From Didymodactylos carnosus (lineage: Eukaryota > Rotifera > Eurotatoria > Philodinida > Philodinidae): a stretch of DNA of 29,628 nucleotides. A program made the position numbers and the translations under genes. Shown here in pieces: positions 20,774 through 29,628 of this stretch (positions are counted from its first letter, which is position 1; each line of letters opens with the position of its first letter). The notes under the pieces were generated by a model. That model ran no database searches. It saw nothing but the letters and a program-made list of their open reading frames with translations, and was not told the origin of the DNA. Location: NCBI GenBank assembly GCA_905250885.1, contig CAJNOQ010001652.1, forward strand, positions 1 through 29,628. Reading direction: 5' to 3'.

Positions 20774-21954
20774 CTATTCTCTCGGCACATCAACTTGACC
20801 ATTATTTATTTGATCAATCACAGCATGTGGATGAGAACCTTCCACTTTACATCCAACCGATTGCGCCGTTCCTAAAAGAGGAAACAAAAATAGAAACATT
20901 TATAAGCAAAAAACACACGACTAAGAGATCAATAGTTTAAGCGTATAACCAACAAACAAGCGACTAAGAGAGAGAATATGTGAACAGAAAAGTAACAAAA
21001 AATTTCTGCAATTCATTGACAAATGAAGTACTAAGCTTGAATTCTTAGTAAACAAAAAGTCCCTTAGATTGATAAAAGACTGTTTGAAATTTGTAGTCCG
21101 TTTTTCTTGAAATGCCTGCTTTTCTATTACATTCGTGTAATGCTGACTTACCCAATATCTCTTTAACTGTTCCATCAAATGTTTTTGCCAACGATCGTGG
21201 TCGCATAACTCTAGCAATTTTAATTATTTCGTCCATTGATATATTTCCATCATGCTTAACTGAAAAATGAAGAAACTATATAATAAAAGTAACTGTATCA
21301 ATTATATTCAATAGAAATCACATACTATTTTTTTGTTTTTTTCTGTCTCTTGGTGGTTCTTTTAATGCTTTGATAACAAGAGATGATGCTGATGGTATAA
21401 CATCAATTTTTGCATTTCGATTTTGTACAGTTAATTTAACTGTGACACGCATGCCTTTCCATTCAGCTGTCGATTTGGCTATGTCATCTCCAACTTTTTT
21501 TGGAGACTTGAAGAATAAAAAAAGTTATATTGAATTTGTGTCGAGATTTGTTAAAGCTGTAAATCTTACCAAACCCAGTGGACCAATTTTTGGTGCAAGT
21601 GATGAACCACCTGGGGCTTCACCACCAGTCACACGTACCATAACTAGAAGTCATAAATCAGATTAGTAAAAAGAGTATACAAAAGATTAAAAGGATTGCT
21701 ATGCTAGACGTTTCTGCTTATTAAGATGATTATTATCAGGTGACACGAGCGGCTGCCATTCTGAAAAGAATTATTTAATTAGTAGAAAATCTACTCAGTC
21801 AAAATTCAAAAGCAAATTCAAGCTCAGTTGCCGTTTTCTAAACAAACTATGTGTTGAAACGGATGGTAACGGTCAAGAAAACGTGTATAAAATAAGAAAA
21901 TTGATTAAACTTCATACTTTCATAAACGGCGGTTGGATCGAATTTTGGACCCAT
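20774..21954 (-). CDS. RPL12: 60S ribosomal protein L12 (uL11)
   Basis: Five exons on the minus strand: 21954-21918, 21643-21570, 21506-21326, 21259-21152 and 20871-20774. All junctions are in phase and the product is 165 aa, the same length as the human protein. It reads MGPKFDP at the start, then [49 protein letters not shown] and [11 protein letters not shown], all blocks of eukaryotic L12. L12 binds the GTPase-associated centre of 28S rRNA at the base of the ribosomal stalk, where it helps elongation factors act. The last intron is 280 bp, the first 274 bp, the other two 63 and 66 bp. An acceptor-like TTTTGTTTTAG lies 16 nt before the ATG. Confidence 0.98.
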
Positions 21955-21970
21955 TCTCTTCTAGAACTAT

Positions 21971-21972
21971 CT
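21971..21972 (-). promoter_or_regulatory. Putative trans-splice acceptor of RPL12
   Basis: On the minus strand TATTTTGTTTTAG ends 16 nt before the start codon; a second, weaker candidate, TTCTAG, ends 6 nt before it. Consistent with spliced-leader addition or a 5'-UTR intron. Confidence 0.45.
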
Positions 21973-23554
21973 AAAACAAAATAAAATGTATTGATCAATT
22001 TATTTTTCTTCCAAAATTTCAGATAGAAGTATTTAGAACTTTTATTAAACAAAAAATATAAGAACTTCTTATCTTTTTGCTCCAGAAAACGACATATATA
22101 TGTATAAATCTACATCGCACGCTTGAGTCATCAGACTCACTGAAAATCATTGCGTAATTTGAAATAAACTTTATTGTTTACTCGTGTTTATTTATTTACT
22201 TATTTTGACCGGTTAAGATACGTTAAGAGTAAACACAGAAGCAAACAGTTGCAGGAGTCACCAAGCAAGTTAGCGTAAAAATGAAATACTTGATTTTGAA
22301 GCCTTATTCTTAACTATTGCTATCAATCAGATATATCTCGACCATTTTGAGCAAGGATGAAGAAGAATGATCAATGAATGGTCTGTTCCATCAGCTTATC
22401 GCCTGTGAAGTGAATGGCCACATGGCTAGTCGGTTCTCTGCAATGCTCTCCGTCACTTTCAGTTAAAAATTTGAATAATAAATATTTAATCTATCTCAGA
22501 GAAAGAATTGCATTTGTATCAATACAATAATGTACACAGACGAGTGGAAGAAGATGTCGCTACATGTCTTCTGACAGTTTACAAAGAGCGACAGATTGAT
22601 TCAAAAACTGTTTTAGGGTTATCCTGGATAAGCGATGACCGACTGCCGTAGAACAGTGCTCAAAAAACCACTCTAGAATTTTATCCAAATGAAGTGTTTC
22701 TTCAGAGGCAAAAGTATGATCAACTTTGGCGATAAAAAATTGCAGGTTAAAAGATTGAAACGTTACGGATATACTGAGTTTTATGAAAATCCCCCAAACT
22801 TAAATATCACTATCTTCGAAGATGATCTACTCTCGAAGCGTATAACCTGATAAGGATGTTTGAGTTAAACTCAAAATGTTTATTGTAGCTGCATCATTGT
22901 GTGACCTACAAACTGAAAGAACTTTCAGGTTCTCTATTATTCAGCACTACAGCAGCATATCCTGAGACACAAAATCTATCGCATTTTTTTAAACAGATAT
23001 CGGATCACATCTTCCATACTGAGACCTGATAGAACTTTATGCCTTTCAGTTTTTATTTTAGGAGCGCTTTGCAAAGAAAGAGTTGTTAGCGAAACTTGCT
23101 CTTATGTTCTGGGTTATTTCTGTTCGTTCTGATATCCTGTTTCTTTGTAGTTTGAATTCTGTAACTGTTTTCTTTCGTCTATGTTTCGCGTATATGGTCG
23201 TTTTTACAATAATGTAGGAAAACTATAACCATGCTATACTAGCAAACTTGAAAAATTCACGAACGGAAAAAATTGTTATACTGTTTTTACCATACATAAC
23301 GGAAATAATCTTGTTCTTCGAAAAAAATGTGAGTTTACCTGCTATTCTTAAGCTCATATTATAACTGTCACATGCAGTATTTATCTTGTCAATTATCTAG
23401 ACATAAACCAATCTAGAAGAAAATTGATTTCAAGTAAAAAACACTATGAAGAATAATTTGAAATTTTAATCAACATTAAAATAAATTTTTAATTCTAGAC
23501 AGAAGAAGAAAAAGAGTATAAAGTATAGTTAACAGAAAATTTTTTTCACAAAAT
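21973..23554. other. Gene-poor region between RPL12 and the first secreted-protein gene
   Basis: The two genes diverge from here, so both promoters should lie within it, but none can be pinpointed. No coding frame is supported. It holds a short Penelope-repeat-like fragment (22186-22222, listed separately) and a near-perfect 17-bp palindrome TTTGAGTTAAACTCAAA near 22859. Confidence 0.5.
22186..22222 (+). repeat. Fragment resembling the Penelope-like hammerhead repeat
   Basis: GTTTATTT, TTTACTT and GACCGGTTAAG follow each other with nearly the same spacing as at 10163-10194. The second half of stem II and the GAAA are missing. The exact GACCGGTTAAG match (11 bp) plus ordered flanking words suggest a broken copy of the same terminal repeat, but chance in AT-rich DNA cannot be excluded. 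Confidence 0.4.
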
Positions 23555-25343
23555 ATGAATTTGTTCAAAACTTTCATTATTCTTGGTAAGTGACTAATTA
23601 TAGTATAGACCAGAGAGAATGTGTGTTAAACAATTGTTTTATCTTTAGCTTGTCATCTGTGGCATGCATTTGGACAATCGATGACCCACGTGAGTGTACA
23701 AATTAGCATAACGATACTTACTCAATATCATCCATGTGCAGATCCAGTTCACATACGAATTTGGAATATAGACGGTACTTTTGATGAAAACTTTAAACTT
23801 ACTACGGATACGTCTGAAATATGTCTCTCTACTGTACATATTGGTGGTAGTGTCATTTTGCCGTCGTTTGCGTCCTACATGGCCCTTCCAATAAGAGGCA
23901 ATGGAGCGTATGCAGTACATGTTGATGGACACTTTGCTGTAACAAAATTTAACATCAGTGTGAGTAGTATTTAATTTTGGTAAGGGTGAATGTTACGTGA
24001 GGGTGATGAAGCATCGAACTCATTTGAACCACGTCAGACAAAAAGAAGGAATTGATTACCATTTCAGATTACAAATATTTGAAGTACCAAAATGGGAAAT
24101 GCATTATTAGAGAGAAATCCTTCTAGAACAGAAAAAATATAGATGGTCTATTAGACGATCTGCCATGTTCTTCATTCGCTGCGAACACAGAATTTTCTCT
24201 TGAAGAAGTTTCTACCTAAGGTACGAAACCTTTTTATATACCTCAAATCAAATTATAGAGAAATGAACTTTTTTTTGGTATTTAATCGCTCACACTTATT
24301 TTAGCTTTTATTTCTCTGGTTGGATCTAATGCAAAGAAGCGAAATACTTCGAAATAATTTATGTTTTACAGTAGGATATTTGAATTTTTAGTTGTTTTTG
24401 AATATTTTAGGCTCATACGCATTCTATTCATATACATGTCCCAGTGTGGAAAGATCTTATAGGAAATAAAGGGCCAAGTACCGGATCCGCTAATCTTGCC
24501 TTATTTACCACCAGTTTATCGATGGGAAGTTGCGGCAACAACCGTTTTGTTTGGCTTATGTTTCCTGTTACTTATAAGGAAAAAGAGTGGAAATATTTTC
24601 CAGTGCAAATTGTAACTAGAGGTGAATGTGCGGATACGAATATAGCAGTAAGTTCAGCTACTAGAAAAACAGAAAACTTGAAGTTTTCTCATTTTTTTGT
24701 CTTAGTGTTCATCCGGAGAGGACAATAACCTTGACAGTATCTTTAATGAAATGTTTGGAAGAGGTCACGAATATATCGTTGTTTTTGTTCAAAGTGGAAA
24801 TGCCACTTGTCAACCTCGTGATTACGGTCAGGGGTTGAAAGAATTATATTTAAGATTATTAACTTTATATAGAATAAATTCGCATCCAAGTCAACAGACG
24901 ATTCATGCACAAGGACCTGCTTGTCCAGAAGCTTTTAGCTATCTTTCACACATGGTCACTTTTGGACATAGATTGAATTGTATACATCCTGTATGGACTG
25001 AACAAACTTACATTAATACTATGGTCGCTTTACGGAGATTTACTCAGTTATCCCATCCTGACATTAAATCACTGAATGTTATTTTGACCGACTCAACCCG
25101 AAGTCCGACTTCAAAATTCACAAAAGCAATATATAATCTCTTAAAGCCAGTGGCAACTAATATAATTTTACGTTTAATGCATGTCAAACGAAGACTATTG
25201 AGTATTCTATATGTTAGATTTGATATATTAATAACCAACGGTTTGTTGAAGTAAGCATTTTGATCGTTTAATTTAAGGTTTTTCAGTTCATTTCAGATAT
25301 TACACTATTTCGAGTAAAACTTGGAAACACTCTTGTGCTTTTG
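23555..25343 (+). CDS. Secreted protein of unknown family (first of a pair)
   Basis: Exons 23555-23585, 23649-23959, 24411-24647, 24706-25250 and 25297-25343, all joining in phase at GT-AG sites. If exon 4 is not spliced at 25250 it stops at 25252-25254, giving 375 aa; with exon 5 the gene goes on past 25343 and its end is not resolved. The product opens with a signal peptide (MNLFKTFIILACHLWHAFGQ), split by the first intron. A Cys-containing, beta-rich stretch follows (VSVQISITILTQYHPC, HIRIWNIDG, YMALPIRGNGAYAVHVDG), then exon 3 with HSIHIHVPVW, and a polar part with several Cys (CSSGEDNN, NATCQPRD, ACPEAF). The C-terminal ~80 residues are basic and helical-looking. I recognise no named domain. 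It resembles the gene at 28502 in the YMALPIRGNGAYAVHVDG region and in the phase-0 intron after FNIS. Extracellular or vesicular location is inferred from the signal peptide. Confidence 0.72.
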
Positions 25344-26973
25344 GTGAGTTTTGAATATATACCTTGAGGCTACTGAAACAAGTTGTTAAAACAAAAAATT
25401 TATAGACGAACTATTAGTTTTTCTTTCTTAAGTTTGGGTTTATTTCAGTGCAAATGATAATAAATCACAAGTATGTAAAAAAGTGACGAATAGTGGATAT
25501 TCATAGATGACGTAATCCCTTTTTAAATCAAAGAAAAGCCTGCTTGATATCATCGGTACTTTTATTAGCCCAACGAAATCTTGATTACAAGAATCTAGTT
25601 CTGTGTAAAGAACATGAGTCTATTGATAATTAATTGAATATTTGTTATTAGATAGAGCGCAACGAACACTGACATTTAATCAAAAACGGAAGTTCCTCGT
25701 TTTATTCATGAGAATAATCTTCAACATGTTGGTAATTTTTATCATTAAGTATTCAAATCCAAGTATTCCAGTGAAAAAATCTGAAAGTGGAATAGTACAG
25801 CTAAACAACCTTTTTCGAATAATATATGCATTTGCGAATATTCAATTTTAGCCTTCAAGTTTTAGCTGATAAATTCTTGATATGCCGGTCTTTAGTGGTG
25901 TAGCGAGTTTTCCACTTCTTCCCATTTTCCAGAAATGCTCTTCTACATATGATAGATCGATGGGGCTAGCATAATATAGCATAGTATATCCATTTTATAT
26001 TTCGGGGCATTATAGTTTTTCGTGAAAATTAGCATTTCTTAGCATACAAAATTCTTTTTTATTGAAAACAAATGTGATATTCAGCATTATCGTGAAAAAC
26101 TGTTTTGTATTCTGTACAAAATAATTAATTTCTGATGAAAATATTTTGATTAAAAACGATCGTACTTGGTAATCATCAGCCGATTTTCAAAAACAAGCTA
26201 CTTTCATACAAACGTTATTTAATAAAAAAATTAGTGTTTTATACAATGGAGAATGATACTAAATAAGAATTTACTAGGAAAAAGAATGTTGCGTCCGCAT
26301 GGCAAACCTATCCAATTGGAGAAAGAAGTGATGACATCATTTATAACCACATCCTTGCCAGTCAACAACGTTCAATTGATATTTAAACAACCGGATAAAT
26401 GGAAAATTAATTTACATATGAAAATATCGATGACGACTGATCAATAAGACAGAAATCAACAATTGTATCAAATGCTGAATTTTATACTGCAAAATATTTC
26501 GTTTCAATTTTCAACAGTAATAAAACTTTAATCTTATTTTACGATTCGGAACAAATCTGTAGTCTAAAAACATGTTTTTTAGAACAAGTATAAAACTCTT
26601 ATCCCGTAATGTATTGTTTTTACTATCAATGAGGAAAACTTATATGCTTCAACCTATAAATAAGTTAGAGGAGGCTATCAACAGCTCAGTAAGATAAAAC
26701 AGTTTTCTGAGTCGAGAAATGGAAGAGTTTTAATGATTTGCCTAAAGTATATCATAGCGGCACGTTCCGCTGTTTCTTATAGCACGACGTGTCGTATCTA
26801 CTGTTATGTCAACAAAGCTACAAGTATAAGATATTAGATCTTTGGGAAGAAGCATCGCGACAAATAGTTATGTTCGGATAAAATTACCTGAGTTTTACAA
26901 TGAATGCATCGTCGCTAATCACAATAAACAATATCATTCACTTGAAATTTTTAATGGCAGGACTTTTTGAAAA
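25344..26973. other. Region downstream of the first secreted gene
   Basis: May contain further exons of the preceding gene: acceptor-like sites at about 25406 (AATTTATAG) and 25449 (TTTATTTCAG) each lead into short frames, but none can be chosen. Frames at 25642-25851 and 26253-26447 are AT-rich and unrecognised. No repeat was found before the fold-back element at 26974. Confidence 0.4.
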
Positions 26974-27563
26974 TTCATACTACTGTATAATAAATACAAC
27001 ACAATAATTAGTTTATAATTTCAAAGACTTATTTATTTGAAATGTGTGCAACTCGACTTGATACATTTTAATTTAGTTTAGTTTAGTTTATCAGTTAGTT
27101 ACTAGCAACTCAACCACAACTCATTTATGAAAGAATCAAAAAATCAAAAAAGATACCACGACCAGTTTCGGCCTTTGTCGAGGGTTTCGTCGAGTGTTTT
27201 TCTTCGAGAAAGACAGAGTTAAGGCACGACAAGCAACAAAACTCAGTCCACATCGTGCGAGGGTGTTATTATTCCTTGTTCTTATCGAACAAAGGATGAT
27301 AACTTTCACACGATGAGAATGGAGGAAATCACCTGATGTCAGACCCGTGAGAAAGATCAAAACTGATTGTGATATCTTCTTTTAATTCTTTGATTCTTGA
27401 TTTGATTCAGAGTTCTGGTTGAGTCTCTAGTAACTAACTGATAAGCGGTTGTAAAACTAAACTAAATTAAAATTGTATCAAGTCGAGTTCTACATTTCAA
27501 ATAAATAAGTCTTTGAAATTATAAACTAATTATTGTGCTGTATTTATTATACAGTATTATGAA
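26974..27563. mobile_element. 590-bp nested fold-back element
   Basis: The left ~200 bp (26974 to about 27175) are the imperfect reverse complement of the right ~200 bp (about 27355 to 27563). The outer 130 bp are close to identical, from TTCATA.TACTGTATAATAAATAC inward; the inner part is more diverged. The centre has its own hairpin, 27251-27281 against 27287-27315, with a 5-nt loop. Short TTTAG repeats lie in the arms near 27070-27090. No clear target-site duplication and no coding frame. Probably a non-autonomous DNA transposon with long inverted repeats. Confidence 0.8.
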
Positions 27564-28501
27564 TATCATTCAAGATATTGTAATCTTCTGTAACTAAACG
27601 TGTTTACTAATTATCAGTTTTTCTTAATTTTCACAAAATACACTAAAAAGGATCCAACTTATAGTAAGACACTAAGTCGCATCACATTTATCCGCATAAA
27701 TTTTGAAGACATGTGATGTGACTTACCTAGAAAGGCGCACTGTACCGTCTTTTTAGAAGACACATCGTAGACACTAGAAAGGCAGTGTGGAGACGTAGAG
27801 CAGGCGCTTACTATGTGGCAGACACGTAAAAGACACTTTTTTTCTGTAGTCACTTCGCTTGTTTTTTTTAGAGTGTCATTCATGCTGCTCAACAAGAATA
27901 TCTTTTTTTACTTTTCAACAAATAAATCGACGTTTTCTTTAATTGCTCACAATATACAGAGCAGTGGTAAATATTACGAACAAAGCGTTGCAAAATCAAC
28001 CATTCTATTGTTGAAAAGTGTGTGAGTTCCGGGGCGAATCATCATTGAAAAATTTCTAGTACAACTCTCTTTTCGTCTTTTAATGATCAAAATTTTTCTC
28101 TCTGTATTCGTTTAAGCGAACAGTAATACTGAAAAAAACGCAGAAAAGTTATTTGGCATAAATAAACGGAAAAAATTGTGAACTCTACTTGGTTTTTCTT
28201 CCTACTTAAATATACGCGGAAGGTAACAAATCTGATTCTTCGTTTTAACGAAATCTATATATTGTCGTTTTTTCAGTTTAAATGGTTGCTGCAATCGAAT
28301 GAAGAGAAAAGGAACGTTTTCTCAAATCAAATGTGCTTGACTTTAAAAAATATACTAAGCTCTATTTATAAAAATAAAAATAAAGAATGCAAATGTAAGG
28401 TTCGTTTTAAACTCATAACTGAGACAAAGGTGTATGTCCTAGATACAAAACAATGTGTATATTCTTTTGACTCAAATTTATTCCTTATTTCTGACTAGCT
28501 A
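27564..28501. other. Intergenic region before the second secreted gene
   Basis: Contains a hairpin with 15-nt arms (27673-27687 against 27711-27725, TAAGTCGCATCACAT with one mismatch, 23-nt loop). A plus frame at 28178-28498 (106 codons) ends exactly at the acceptor-like site just before the next gene; it is AT-rich, Lys-rich and unrecognised, so I do not call it. The rest shows nothing. Confidence 0.45.
28497..28498 (+). promoter_or_regulatory. Putative trans-splice acceptor of the second secreted gene
   Basis: TTCCTTATTTCTGACTAG ends 3 nt before the ATG at 28502. A leader this short is unusual for ordinary transcription starts and fits spliced-leader addition. Confidence 0.5.
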
Positions 28502-29302
28502 ATGTTTTCAAAACATAGTATCAACATTGTTTGGATATGTAAGTTATAATAAAAAATTCTTGAACCTTTTGACCGTTCGTATTTCTGTTAGGTTTAATTC
28601 TACTATCTTCCTGGACAATTCAAAATATTACCTTAGCGAGTGATCTATTGACAGTTCATGGCAGTTCAAGTGGTAGTGGACACATTCCAGTACAAGGGAA
28701 TATAAACCCTAACATTTCTGTCCTCTCAAATACTGATAATAACACCGAAAATATGCTAGGCGGATCTAACAATAATGCATTAAATTTGAGCACTATCGAA
28801 ATTACAACCTCTGAGAAAACGAATACGGTGGATCCTTCTATTAAAGATAAATTGAATAGTACCGTACAAACATCAGAAACCGTAGATCGAGAGGAGTTTT
28901 CTACATCAACAGGATCAAATCTCCATTTTATTATCGAAAGCGTACCCCGATACTATACACCATTTGAAGAAATACCATTTTTATATTTTATTGACGGTAA
29001 CAATAGTAAATATATTGCTCAAGAAAAATATTATTTTTCACTACTAATGGGCAGCACACTATACCACGCACATTACGCTCTATGACTTGTTCATGTATTG
29101 TATGAGCAGTTAGACGCTGTTATTCATGTACGTACTTTTTCAACAAATTTAAGTTTTAAAAAGTATTTAATATCGGAATAAAGTCATGGTATTGAAATTA
29201 GCGAGTGGAAATTATACTGTACAAATAGGTCGCGCGTATAACGCAACATGGGTGGCTGATGCTATTGACGAGAATGGCAATCCAGTTGAACTTAACATAG
29301 AA
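28502..29302 (+). CDS. Secreted Ser/Thr/Asn-rich protein of unknown family (second of a pair), incomplete
   Basis: Exon 1 is 28502-28538, exon 2 starts at 28592; together they encode a signal peptide (VWICLILLSSWTIQNITLAS) followed by ~100 residues rich in Ser, Thr and Asn with several N-glycosylation sequons (NIS, NLS, NST). Exon 2 either runs to a TGA at 29083-29085, or splices at 28996 (ATTGACG|GTAACA) to an exon 29184-29302 reading VMVLKLASGNYTVQIGRAYNA and ending NGNPVELNIE at a GTACGT donor in phase 0. The second model is in phase but its acceptor (GGAATAAAG) has no pyrimidine tract, so damage to the gene is also possible. The VMVLKLASGNYTVQIG block aligns with YMALPIRGNGAYAVHVDG of the gene at 23555, and both are followed by a phase-0 intron after xNIx. 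The gene would continue beyond the mariner-type element and out of the window. Function unknown. Confidence 0.6.
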
Positions 29303-29346
29303 GTACGTTCAAAGTGAATTTATTATAACTACATAATTAGTACTTA

Positions 29347-29628
29347 CAGGGTGATCCAAAAAAAAACTTAACCCCTGTGTATTTATTGACTTTTTTGTGT
29401 ACAAATATAATTGAACTTTTTACCATTAGTTTATTCGAATAGAGCAAAGATTTCTGGACGAAATGAGACGTCTCCGAGCTCTCGAAGAGCTTTTCTCATG
29501 AAACAGCATTCAATTTACGGAAGGTTCCATACCACCAAAATCGAGACAATTAATGGGCAAACAAGAAAAATATGTTCTTGGGACCTTCCGTAAATTCAAT
29601 GCTGTTTCATGAAAAAAGTTCTTAGAGA
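29347..29628 (+). mobile_element. Palindromic mariner-type element, truncated by the window end
   Basis: Begins CAGGGTGATCCAAAAAAAA directly after a TA dinucleotide (29345-29346), the terminus and target expected for the Tc1/mariner superfamily. Bases 29497-29528 pair with 29581-29611 at 30 of 32 positions, and weaker pairing continues outward to the window edge (about 29481 against 29628), around a loop of about 50 nt. The element therefore seems to be an inverted duplication of one end rather than a full copy. No transposase frame is visible. It lies just after the donor at 29303, so in a presumed intron. Confidence 0.75.

Noticed and set aside
23645-23932. Minus-strand frame of 95 codons
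   Set aside because: Shadow of exon 2 of the first secreted-protein gene.
27070-27092. Short TTTAG tandem repeats, possibly telomere-like
   Set aside because: Only about three units, inside the arm of the fold-back element; not telomeric.
27673-27878. CACTA-type ends (CACTAAAAAGG near 27641 and TTTTTTAGAGTG near 27869) suggesting a transposon
   Set aside because: The match is short and AT-rich, with no flanking duplication; only the 15-nt hairpin inside was kept.
28178-28498. Plus frame of 106 codons directly before the second secreted gene
   Set aside because: Its stop coincides with the pyrimidine-rich acceptor before the next ATG; Lys/Phe-rich and unrecognised. A missed small gene is possible but unsupported.
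1-29628. tRNA, rRNA, CRISPR arrays or bacterial operons
   Set aside because: No T-loop-like words in cloverleaf context, no ribosomal RNA sequence, no regularly spaced repeats, and gene structure is eukaryotic throughout.

Overview
The window looks like nuclear DNA of a small invertebrate, most likely a bdelloid rotifer. It is AT-rich and its genes are broken by short GT-AG introns, mostly 50-450 bp. Three host genes are recognisable: a CDK12/13-type kinase, an NDUFA11-like Tim17-family protein and ribosomal protein L12. Rotifer-like hallmarks are a Penelope-like retroelement remnant with a GIY-YIG endonuclease, many small DNA transposons, a decayed F-box-like gene, an intronless bacterial-type kinase, and splice acceptors placed 3-16 nt before several start codons, as expected for spliced-leader trans-splicing. 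The assignment to bdelloids is an inference.

Layout. Bases 1-118 are one arm of a perfect inverted repeat whose partner is 10672-10789. Between them lie the CDK12/13 gene (minus strand, nine exons, 1159-5420, perhaps a tenth at 215-273), a long upstream stretch without a gene, a 207-bp hAT-like MITE (7681-7887), a decayed ~1-kb inverted-repeat element (8020-9012) and a Penelope-like fragment flanked by inverted ~125-bp repeats that each hold a hammerhead-ribozyme-like fold (9117-10244). After the second arm comes a gene-poor stretch, then the bacterial-type protein kinase gene (12159-13016).

Bases 13685-16508 are a graveyard: an F-box-like pseudogene, and a second multi-exon minus-strand gene broken by two transposons with intact target-site duplications (a 107-bp MULE-like MITE with 9-bp TSD and a 646-bp hAT element with 8-bp TSD); a third, hAT-like MITE sits in its intron. 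Housekeeping genes follow: the NDUFA11-like gene (18001-18990, plus) and RPL12 (20774-21954, minus).

The right third holds two secreted-protein genes of unknown family on the plus strand (23555-25343 and 28502-29302 onward). They seem to be paralogues, sharing a short motif and an intron of the same phase just after it. A nested fold-back element (26974-27563) lies between them and a palindromic mariner-type element begins at 29347, in the presumed intron of the second gene. No operon-like organisation, tRNA, rRNA or CRISPR array was seen. The most interesting parts are the bacterial-type kinase with its apparent trans-splice acceptor, the inverted hammerhead relics of the Penelope-like element, and the secreted gene pair.
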